In this document: positions 7,681 to 13,387 of the stretch, piece by piece
Layout: every line of letters begins with the position of its first letter
Numbering within the stretch: the first letter of the stretch is position 1
DNA from: Phascolarctobacterium sp.
GTDB lineage: Bacteria > Bacillota > Negativicutes > Acidaminococcales > Acidaminococcaceae
Direction of reading: 5' to 3'
Assembly: GCA_019417125.1 (NCBI GenBank)
Contig: DXVZ01000027.1
Span: 30,850-44,236 of the forward strand
DNA: 13,387 nucleotides
Made by a program: the position numbers and the translations under genes
The notes under the pieces: generated by a model
Database searches by the model: none
What the model saw: the letters and a program-made list of their open reading frames with translations, nothing else
What the model was told of the DNA's origin: nothing

Positions 7681-7764
7681 AATTAAACACCGCCAAACAA
7701 AACATTAACGTAAAATTATCTGCCTATTTAACTGTGGAAAAGTGTGTAGCTAAAAACAATAAAT
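7681..7764. other. Intergenic stretch between the two gene blocks
   Basis: A+T-rich spacer between the terminator of the citrate block and the nfeD promoter. I see no gene, repeat or RNA signature in it. Confidence 0.5.
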
Positions 7765-7801
7765 AAAAAGCATGCAGAACAACAATTCTCCGCATGCTTT
7801 T
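7765..7801 (-). terminator. Rho-independent terminator of the citrate operon
   Basis: On the minus strand, AAAAGCATGC (7792-7801) pairs perfectly with GCATGCTTTT (7766-7775); the inner AGAA/TTCT bases extend the stem past a two-base bulge, with a short loop. A T-rich run (TTTTTATTTATT) follows. It lies 13 bases after the transporter stop codon, marking the end of that transcript. The stem flanks are also A/T symmetrical, so weak action on the other strand is possible. Confidence 0.88.
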
Positions 7802-7813
7802 ATTATGCTTATC

Positions 7814-9208
7814 TTACATTAATCCTATGAATTTCCAATATACCATGCCAATCGTCATGTAAACAACAATATTAAATGCCACAACAACAGCGCCAATTGA
7901 CCACCATGTTTTTTGCGGCACATAACCGGTACCGAACATAATCGGCCCTACAGCGCCGCCGTAATGAGTCAGCAAACAGCCGAAAGCGGAAGATGCGCCC
8001 ATTAAAAGGGCCAGCGGAACAGGAGGAACCTGTGCGACAAGGCCTAATGTAAAAAGTACAGGAATAAATGCACCTACATAAGCGCCCATTGAGGCAAATA
8101 CATATCTGACTAAAACACTGATAATCAGCAGAATGAATAATACCAGGTATACATTAATACCTGCAAAATTTATGCTTTCGCCAAGTGTATCAGCAAGCCA
8201 AGTAAAGAATTTAGCTTTACTCAAAACGGAAGAAAGGCCAATAATTCCGCCGTACCACATCAACGTACTCCAGGCGCCATTATTATTCAAAACATTTTTC
8301 CATGAAATAAGCTTGAAAATTGCGCAGCAGGCAAAGAACAAAAGTGCTACAGCCGTACCGTTTATTTTAGTAATGCTGCTTGTAGCCCAGCCAAGAATTG
8401 CAAGGACAAAAAACAAAACCAAAAGTTTTTCCTGAAATTTCATCGGTCCAAGTTCAGCAAGACCTTCCGCGGCTATCTTTTTATGATCCGGAATCTCTTT
8501 TAACTCAGGCGGATAAATTTTATAAATCAGAAGCGGAGCAACAGCACAAACAATTAAAGCCGGAACACAAAGTCCAATAAACCAACTCATCCATGTTATG
8601 TCAACCTTTAAAATATCTTTTGCAAAACTTGCAGTTAAAGCATTAGGTGCGCATGCCGTTAAAAATACAGCCGAAGTCGATAAGCTGGCAGTATAACCGC
8701 AAATTGTAATATAAGAACCTATCTTACGCGGGTTTTTATCCGGTTCAGAGCCAAGAGCACTTGCCACACTGCGGAAAATAGGATAAATAATGCCGCCGGA
8801 ACGGGCTGTGTTAGACGGAGTAGCCGGGCTTACAATTAAATCAGTAATCATCTGCCCATAAGCAATACCCAAAGAAGAAGATCCGATTTTATCAATCATA
8901 AAATAAGCTACTCTGCGCCCAAGCCCGGTATCAGCAAAAGCCTGTGTAATTAAAAAAGCTGTAAATACAAGCCAAACCGTTCCATTACCGAACCCACTTA
9001 ACAAATTGCCTATCGGTACCAAAAAAGACCCAAAAGCAATTACCGTCAGCATTACAACAGCTTCACTGGCAGGCCTTGCAATTAAACCCACAATTGCCGC
9101 CGCATAAACGGCAAATATACGCCAGGCTTCCTGCGTAAGTCCATCAGGCACAGGAATACACATAATTATTGCCGATACTACAAATAAAATAATCCATCTC
9201 ACATACAT
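7814..9208 (-). CDS. DASS-family dicarboxylate/tricarboxylate transporter (CitT-like)
   Basis: This inner-membrane carrier belongs to the divalent anion:sodium symporter family (CitT, TtdT, plastid DiT1). Such carriers move citrate, tartrate, 2-oxoglutarate or malate, often in exchange for succinate. The 464 residues are mostly hydrophobic, with a dozen or so membrane segments. The substrate-site signatures are PATPSNTARSGGI (SNT motif, residues about 132-139) and, near the C-terminus, SSAFGCLLTHYGGAVGPIMFG, the CitT/DiT-type second motif. Given the citrate lyase genes upstream, citrate/succinate exchange is the best guess; a Na+-coupled mode cannot be excluded. Two ATGs follow GGAGGTGA: 9212-9214 is almost touching it and 9206-9208 is 9 bases from GGAGG, so the second was chosen. 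It is the last gene before the terminator. Confidence 0.92.
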   Translation of the reverse strand: MYVRWIILFVVSAIIMCIPVPDGLTQEAWRIFAVYAAAIVGLIARPASEAVVMLTVIAFGSFLVPIGNLLSGFGNGTVWLVFTAFLITQAFADTGLGRRVAYFMIDKIGSSSLGIAYGQMITDLIVSPATPSNTARSGGIIYPIFRSVASALGSEPDKNPRKIGSYITICGYTASLSTSAVFLTACAPNALTASFAKDILKVDITWMSWFIGLCVPALIVCAVAPLLIYKIYPPELKEIPDHKKIAAEGLAELGPMKFQEKLLVLFFVLAILGWATSSITKINGTAVALLFFACCAIFKLISWKNVLNNNGAWSTLMWYGGIIGLSSVLSKAKFFTWLADTLGESINFAGINVYLVLFILLIISVLVRYVFASMGAYVGAFIPVLFTLGLVAQVPPVPLALLMGASSAFGCLLTHYGGAVGPIMFGTGYVPQKTWWSIGAVVVAFNIVVYMTIGMVYWKFIGLM

Positions 9209-9233
9209 AATCATTCACCTCCGCTTATCAGCA

Positions 9234-9782
9234 TCAGATAATGCCGGCAAACGATTTGAGCGCCGTAAAGTTAAGCATATCACATCTATTGATAATAACT
9301 GCTTCAGGGCTTCTTAAAGTGCCATCACCCTCTTTGGCATGGTTAGCGATAATATGGGCAATTTCATAAGGCAGGCCGTTTTTTACAGCCAGAGCACAGC
9401 CGGAGAAAGGATGTCTTAAATTTTTACCAAGATAGGATTTTATTGTTTTTCCGTCTGCGTCTTTTTCATATTCAATGAGTTTGCCAACGTCATGCAAAAT
9501 ACCGCCTGCAATCAGGTAATCTTTGTTGAGTTTAAATCTGTCTCCGTAAACTTCCCATTCTTCAGCTGCTTTAATAGCCATTCTGGTAACAGTACGCACA
9601 TGAGTCCTGTAACTGATTACAGTATCAGGAATCATTAAAGTAAACGGAAGATTATCCACATCGTCAATCGACCAGCCGCCGATTTCCAAAGCTTCCTGGC
9701 AAACAGAAATTACTTTCTTCTGCAAATCTTCATCACTAATCATAGCGATTTCCGGAAAAACATCATACCAGTTCTTGTACAT
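9234..9782 (-). CDS. HD-domain metal-dependent phosphohydrolase-like protein
   Basis: The 182-residue soluble protein carries an HD domain. Likely metal ligands are His61 (RTHVRTV), His97-Asp98 (GGILHDVGK), His124 (LRHPFSG), His148 (IANHAKEGD) and Asp168 (INRCDMLNF). This H...HD...H...H...D pattern is that of HD enzymes with two metals, which usually hydrolyse phosphate esters or nucleotides. There is no GYP motif and no signal or membrane segment. Start is ATG at 9780-9782 with GAGGTG 7 bases upstream. It lies between citF (25-base gap) and the transporter (25-base gap), so it is almost surely co-transcribed with citrate lyase. Its substrate is unknown; a role on a nucleotide or coenzyme-like molecule is a guess from the family. 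Confidence 0.88.
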   Translation of the reverse strand: MYKNWYDVFPEIAMISDEDLQKKVISVCQEALEIGGWSIDDVDNLPFTLMIPDTVISYRTHVRTVTRMAIKAAEEWEVYGDRFKLNKDYLIAGGILHDVGKLIEYEKDADGKTIKSYLGKNLRHPFSGCALAVKNGLPYEIAHIIANHAKEGDGTLRSPEAVIINRCDMLNFTALKSFAGII

Positions 9783-9807
9783 AATTAAGCACCTCTTTCT
9801 TTTTTAT

Positions 9808-11340
9808 TTATTTAATATTATGGATAACGTCAATAATCGTGCCATCGCGGTATTCAACTAAACCACAGATTTCATCACCCGGCACTATCTCCTGCGGTTT
9901 GCCGGCAAGTTTCATTGCCTTAGCATATAAATCTTCAATATTTACAAGCGGAAGATTTGATTTCTTTAAATTTTCTGACAAATCAGGGCGTTTAGGATTA
10001 ACTGCAATACCATAATCCGTAACAATAACATCAACAGTTTCTCCCGGTGTAACCATAGTTTGTACTTTGTCCAAAATCATAGGCAGCCTTCCGCGCAGAA
10101 GCGGCATTGCAACAATAGTTACTTTCGCCCCGGCAGCCGCATCAGGATGCCCTCCAGGCGCTCCCATCAGTTTGCCATAAGAGTCAGTAAGAACATTAAC
10201 ATTAAAATTAATATCTGCCTCAGTAGCACTTAAAACTGCCGTATCAAGCAAATTTACATATGGACTGCCATTAAATGGATTTGCATAATCAGAAGCTGAA
10301 ATTTCATGGTGATTTCTGTTGACGTACAACGATTTAATTCCGGCCTGGTCAAAATCCTGCGGGTCAAAAAAAGTTTTAATATAACCGTTTTCAAGCATAT
10401 CAACTAAAAACGCCGTTGCGCCGCCAACGCCGGCTGCCGCTTTTATATTCATTTTTTCCATATCATTTTTTAAAAACCCGGCCGCCGAAATAGAAATACC
10501 GCCGCTGCCAAACTGAAATACCATGCCATCTTTAAAAACACCGCTGTATTTAATTACATCGGCAACATATTTGGAAATTACAAGCTCCGTCGGGCTTTTG
10601 CTTGTTCTTATAGAACCAGTGCTTATTCCTGCCGGATCGCCGATATTATCAATTTCTACAATATAATCTACCCTGGTCTGCGGAATGCTCACATAATCAA
10701 GCGGCATATCGGTTAAACCGTCAGTTACGGCAACAACATGTTCCGCATACTCCGAATCAGGCATTGCATAACCTAATGAACCACATGCCGATTTGCCCTG
10801 AACGCCGTTTATATTGCCATACTTATCGCACGCCGGTGCTGCAATAAAGGCAACATCTATATGTAATTCTCCAGTTTCAATCGCACGCGCCCTGCCGCCA
10901 TGAGTTCTGAATACAGCCGGTTTTTTTAATTTATTGCTTTGAATAAATTTTCCAAGTTTCCCCCTCGCCCCGCTGGTATCAACTGCCGTAATAGTTTCAT
11001 TTTCAAAATAAGGCAGCAGGGCATCCTGTACAAGGCTTAACGAACTGGCAGATAAAGTTAAATTTTTTATTCCCTTTTGTGAAATTGCCGCAATAACTTT
11101 CTGCATTACCAAATCGCCATTGCGCAAAGCATGATGAAAAGAAATTGTCATACCGTCTTTTAAACCAACAGCATCAATTACCTTATCAAGGGAAATAACT
11201 TTACAGGTGCCAGGCTTAACCATTTTAAGCGGGCGTGCGGCCCTTTTGCCTACCGGTTCTGCTGCAAAAGCCCCTTCAAACATTTTTTTATTTTCAAATC
11301 CCGGTATCTTGTTTATTTCTTCCATTAATTTTTTATCCAT
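9808..11340 (-). CDS. citF: Citrate lyase alpha subunit (citrate CoA-transferase)
   Basis: CitF transfers the acyl carrier protein thiol from acetyl to citrate, giving citryl-ACP and acetate, the first half of citrate cleavage to acetate and oxaloacetate in anaerobes. The 510 residues equal the usual length. Family motifs run throughout: LKDGMTISFHHALRNGD (60-76), THGGRARAIETGELHIDVAF (146-165), CDKYGNINGVQGKSACGSLGY (about 171-191), HHEISASDYANP, FNVNVLTDSYGKLMGAPGGHPD (about 379-400), VTDYGIAVNPKRPDL and the end YRDGTIIDVIHNIK. Start is ATG after GGAGG with 7-base spacing; it begins 2 bases after the citE stop. Homologous citramalate lyase subunits are hard to tell apart by eye, so citrate as substrate is probable, not proven. 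Confidence 0.96.
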   Translation of the reverse strand: MDKKLMEEINKIPGFENKKMFEGAFAAEPVGKRAARPLKMVKPGTCKVISLDKVIDAVGLKDGMTISFHHALRNGDLVMQKVIAAISQKGIKNLTLSASSLSLVQDALLPYFENETITAVDTSGARGKLGKFIQSNKLKKPAVFRTHGGRARAIETGELHIDVAFIAAPACDKYGNINGVQGKSACGSLGYAMPDSEYAEHVVAVTDGLTDMPLDYVSIPQTRVDYIVEIDNIGDPAGISTGSIRTSKSPTELVISKYVADVIKYSGVFKDGMVFQFGSGGISISAAGFLKNDMEKMNIKAAAGVGGATAFLVDMLENGYIKTFFDPQDFDQAGIKSLYVNRNHHEISASDYANPFNGSPYVNLLDTAVLSATEADINFNVNVLTDSYGKLMGAPGGHPDAAAGAKVTIVAMPLLRGRLPMILDKVQTMVTPGETVDVIVTDYGIAVNPKRPDLSENLKKSNLPLVNIEDLYAKAMKLAGKPQEIVPGDEICGLVEYRDGTIIDVIHNIK

Positions 11341-11342
11341 AG

Positions 11343-12218
11343 TTAAACCTCCATACCGGCTGCCTTGGCGGATGACAATACAGCCATAGCCCTCGTGACC
11401 ATCGGCTTATCAATCATTTTGCCGTTTAAAGATGTAACCCCTGACCCATTTTTCAACGCTTCCTCGTATGCAGCAAATACAGCTTTGGCATTTTCTATTT
11501 CTTTTTCAGATGGTGTATATATTTCGTGTACAATTTTAATCTGGCTCGGATGTACAACCGATTTGCCAGAATAACCAAGTTTTTTGCCTAAAAGCGTATC
11601 AGCACGGAAACCTTCTTCATTTTTAAAATTGCTGTAAACGTAATCCATCGCTTTAATGTTGGCAGCATGGGCATGCAGCGCGATTAAATTCCTTGCAAAC
11701 AAGATTTCTTCTGCATTTTCGCTTCTTTCCATACCCATATCAGTTCTGAAATCTTCTGCGCCAAGACCTATTGCCATCATACGTTTAGAAGCAGACGCTA
11801 TTTGATAAGAATTCATAACGCCAAGTGCATTTTCAATACTGGCAACAATCTTTACCGTACCTTCCGGAATTCCGTTTTCTTTTTCGATTGCGGTAATTAA
11901 ATTATCAAGATTAATAATATCTTCTGCAGATTCGGCTTTCGGAAGCCTTAAAAAATCCGGTTTCAACGGCACCATGCACTCAACATCTTCTTTAAAATAA
12001 GGAGTATCTGATTGATTAATTCTGATGCCGATGCGGCAATTTGGACGGTTATACTGCATTGCATATTTCACAAGTATTCTCGCGCTGTCTTTTTCAAAAA
12101 CTGATACGGAATCTTCTAAATCATAAATAATGCAGTCGGCACCATACACTTCAGCCCCAACAATTTTTTTAGGATTATTGCCAGGCACAAACAGCATTGT
12201 TCTGTATAACGAATTCAT
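11343..12218 (-). CDS. citE: Citrate lyase beta subunit (citryl-ACP lyase)
   Basis: CitE cleaves citryl-ACP to oxaloacetate and acetyl-ACP. The 291-residue product is a TIM-barrel enzyme of the HpcH/HpaI-CitE family. Visible motifs are RTMLFVPGNNPKKI (6-19), the acidic DLED (33-36), RINQSDTPYFKEDVE, FLRLPKAESAEDI, ASIENALGVMNSYQIA (Glu metal ligand), AIGLGAEDFRTDMGM (Asp metal ligand) and GYSGKSVVHPSQI. Start is ATG at 12216-12218 with AGGAGGGG upstream, and it overlaps the citD stop by four bases (ATGA), a sign of coupled translation that helps keep lyase subunits in balance. A stand-alone CitE-like enzyme is excluded by the flanking citD and citF. Confidence 0.96.
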   Translation of the reverse strand: MNSLYRTMLFVPGNNPKKIVGAEVYGADCIIYDLEDSVSVFEKDSARILVKYAMQYNRPNCRIGIRINQSDTPYFKEDVECMVPLKPDFLRLPKAESAEDIINLDNLITAIEKENGIPEGTVKIVASIENALGVMNSYQIASASKRMMAIGLGAEDFRTDMGMERSENAEEILFARNLIALHAHAANIKAMDYVYSNFKNEEGFRADTLLGKKLGYSGKSVVHPSQIKIVHEIYTPSEKEIENAKAVFAAYEEALKNGSGVTSLNGKMIDKPMVTRAMAVLSSAKAAGMEV

Positions 12219-12502
12219 CTTTTCCCCTCCTTATAAAACGCATTGCGTTTTATGGCCCCTTCAGTTCTGGCACGGATTGCAAAATCCAAAGCGCCAAAAT
12301 CTTCGACATGTACGTTAGCATTAGTAATTTTAAATTCAGCTAAAATATCCCCGACGCTTTTTCTAATGCTTTCTCCATACTTTGGCAGAACTTTGCTTGT
12401 AACTTCAATATTTACGCCTCCAGCAGAAGTAATTTCTAAAGTTACAATTACGTCGCCTTTGGAATTTGTTCCGCAGGCTGATTCATTTTCTTTAAATACC
12501 AT
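12215..12502 (-). CDS. citD: Citrate lyase gamma subunit (acyl carrier protein)
   Basis: CitD carries the covalently bound phosphoribosyl-dephospho-CoA group that shuttles acyl chains between CitF and CitE. From the ATG at 12500-12502 the product has 95 residues, with the attachment serine at Ser14 in GTNSKGDVIV, the same residue number as in enterobacterial CitD. The end also fits: VHVEDFGALDFAIRARTEGAIKR matches the conserved DxGALD...RxRxExA region. A longer reading to 12520 exists, but GGAGG at 12509-12513 with 6-base spacing and the Ser14 position favour the short form. It is the first gene of the lyase set, with a 111-base gap to the LysR gene upstream. Confidence 0.94.
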   Translation of the reverse strand: MVFKENESACGTNSKGDVIVTLEITSAGGVNIEVTSKVLPKYGESIRKSVGDILAEFKITNANVHVEDFGALDFAIRARTEGAIKRNAFYKEGKR

Positions 12503-12508
12503 GTTGCA

Positions 12509-12513
12509 CCTCC
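12509..12513 (-). promoter_or_regulatory. Ribosome binding site of citD (decides the start)
   Basis: GGAGG on the minus strand, six bases before the ATG at 12500-12502. It lies inside the longer alternative reading frame and so argues for the shorter CitD. Confidence 0.75.
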
Positions 12514-12541
12514 ATTCCATAAAATTACCGTATATCTAAAT

Positions 12542-12555
12542 TTTATCTTGATCAA
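12542..12555 (-). promoter_or_regulatory. FNR/CRP-like dyad upstream of citD (candidate)
   Basis: TTGATCAAGATAAA on the minus strand fits TTGAT-N4-ATCAA, the FNR half-site pair, at 9 of 10 conserved positions. It lies 40 bases before the citD start. An oxygen- or redox-sensing CRP/FNR regulator would suit anaerobic citrate fermentation, but in an A+T-rich region such a match can occur by chance. The TTGATC part could instead serve as a weak -35 (15 bases before TATACG). Confidence 0.3.
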
Positions 12556-12571
12556 AACTGTAAGAAAAATA

Positions 12572-12586
12572 GTTAATTCCGATAAC
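12572..12586 (-). promoter_or_regulatory. LysR-type T-N11-A dyad upstream of citD (candidate operator)
   Basis: GTTATCGGAATTAAC on the minus strand has arms GTTA and TAAC around 7 bases and contains T-N11-A, the form bound by LysR-type regulators. It is in the only sizeable gap between the LysR gene and citD, about 70 bases before the citD start, where an activator recognition site could lie. Position and shape fit; binding is inferred. Confidence 0.4.
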
Positions 12587-12613
12587 CATAATCAGTCATT
12601 TTTGTCTTTTCGC

Positions 12614-13387
12614 TTAATAACTCCGCTGAAAGCTATCAAAATCAGCATCTTCTAAAAAGTCCCTAAAAGTTTTAGGCAGCCTTAAATCCATATTTTCTTT
12701 TTTATAAATCAGCCAGGTTTTACGCTCCATAATTTTACCGTCTTTGTGAACAAGCGGAATAAAGTACAATCCCGGTATTTCCTTTAAAAGAATTGAAGGC
12801 AAAATCCCGTAACCAAGCCCGTTAAATACCATTTCTTTACACATATCAAGATTGCTTACTTTGGTTCCTATAATAGGTACTTCGTTAAACACTTCGTTCC
12901 ACCAGTCATCAAGCATATCTTTATAATATTTATCAGTATCATAATCTACCCTTATCATATTGGGTAAATCGGAAAGTTTAAATTTCTGAGTAGACACGGC
13001 ACAGACATGATTAACCGATAATAAGATTTTTTCATCATCCGGCCAGTCATTTTCGTTACGCAAAAAGCCAAAATGAATTTCCATAGAGCTTGCCAGCTTT
13101 TGTACATCGCTGCTGCATGCTACACGTACATCAAATTTAACTTTAGGATACAAATTTTGAAAAGCGGCCAGCAATTTAGGAAAATAATATTTAACAATAA
13201 TAGCAGGGGCAGCAATACGCAGCACTCCGGCAACATCATTTTGCATAGCAGTAATATTTTCTTTAAAATTTCTTATCTCTTTTAAAATTTTATCTGCAAA
13301 CTTAACGGCATATTCTCCGGTGTCGGTAAAAGTAATTCCTTTATTTCCCCTATATAAAAGTTTTGTTCCCAAAACATCTTCAATATG
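12614..13387 (-). CDS. LysR-family transcriptional regulator (N-terminus cut by window edge)
   Basis: About 257 residues are visible; the first part of the DNA-binding helix-turn-helix lies beyond the window. The frame is open to the last base, and the first residues (HIEDVLGTKLLYRGNKGITFTDTGE) match the wing that follows the LysR HTH (LE..LG..LF.R..+G..LT..GE). A linker helix follows (FADKILKEIRNFKENI), then the substrate-binding domain from about residue 85 (GVLRIAAPAIIVKYYFPKLLAAF...). Within it, MCKEMVFNGLGYGILP is the typical late-domain signature. It is codirectional with citD and 111 bases upstream, so it probably controls the citrate operon and may sense citrate or a related acid. Many LysR genes are divergent from their targets; this one is not. 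Confidence 0.9.
   Translation of the reverse strand, partial: HIEDVLGTKLLYRGNKGITFTDTGEYAVKFADKILKEIRNFKENITAMQNDVAGVLRIAAPAIIVKYYFPKLLAAFQNLYPKVKFDVRVACSSDVQKLASSMEIHFGFLRNENDWPDDEKILLSVNHVCAVSTQKFKLSDLPNMIRVDYDTDKYYKDMLDDWWNEVFNEVPIIGTKVSNLDMCKEMVFNGLGYGILPSILLKEIPGLYFIPLVHKDGKIMERKTWLIYKKENMDLRLPKTFRDFLEDADFDSFQRSY

Noticed and set aside
7765..7801. Inverted repeat as a mobile-element end or operator
   Set aside because: Position just after a stop codon with a following T-run is explained by a terminator; no matching second copy or transposase is present.

Overview
All supported genes in this window lie on the minus strand, so they are described here in transcription order, from high to low coordinates. 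The content suggests an anaerobic Firmicute with moderate G+C, most likely in the Negativicutes. The reasons are: a ylmD-ylmE-ylmF (pgeF-yggS-sepF) run followed by proC, a short NfeD paired with flotillin-like FloA, a two-domain polyphosphate:AMP phosphotransferase, strong GGAGG ribosome binding sites with several TTG starts, and a citrate-lyase operon. I cannot name a genus from this sequence alone.

Block A (about 13387-7765) is accessory catabolism. A LysR-type regulator, cut by the window edge, is followed by citD (acyl carrier protein), citE (beta subunit) and citF (alpha subunit) of citrate lyase. A small HD-domain metal-dependent hydrolase of unknown role and a DASS-family dicarboxylate/tricarboxylate transporter come next. 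The genes are tightly packed (citD and citE overlap by ATGA; the other gaps are about 2 to 25 bases) and end at a clear rho-independent hairpin at 7765-7801. The likely flow is import of citrate (or a related acid) by the DASS carrier, perhaps in exchange for succinate, then cleavage to acetate and oxaloacetate. The lyase ligase (citC) and prosthetic-group genes (citX, citG) are not in the window, and the HD gene is not a standard part of citrate operons. This block looks A+T richer than the rest.

Block B (7680-1) starts from a good sigma-A-type promoter (extended -10 TATAAT). It runs through nfeD, floA, an unrecognised single-pass membrane protein, a polyphosphate:AMP phosphotransferase (pap, PPK2 family), a B12-binding-type radical SAM protein, pgeF/ylmD, yggS/ylmE, sepF/ylmF and the beginning of proC, which leaves the window. 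Themes are membrane microdomains, polyphosphate/nucleotide energy metabolism, and the conserved cell-division-associated ylm cluster with PLP homeostasis and proline synthesis. Most gaps are under 35 bases; the one longer gap (about 59 bases before yggS) shows no convincing promoter or terminator.

No rRNA, tRNA, CRISPR array, insertion sequence or phage gene was seen. The most interesting points are the HD-domain hydrolase inside the citrate lyase operon, a LysR-type dyad and an FNR-like sequence upstream of citD, and the small membrane protein after floA.
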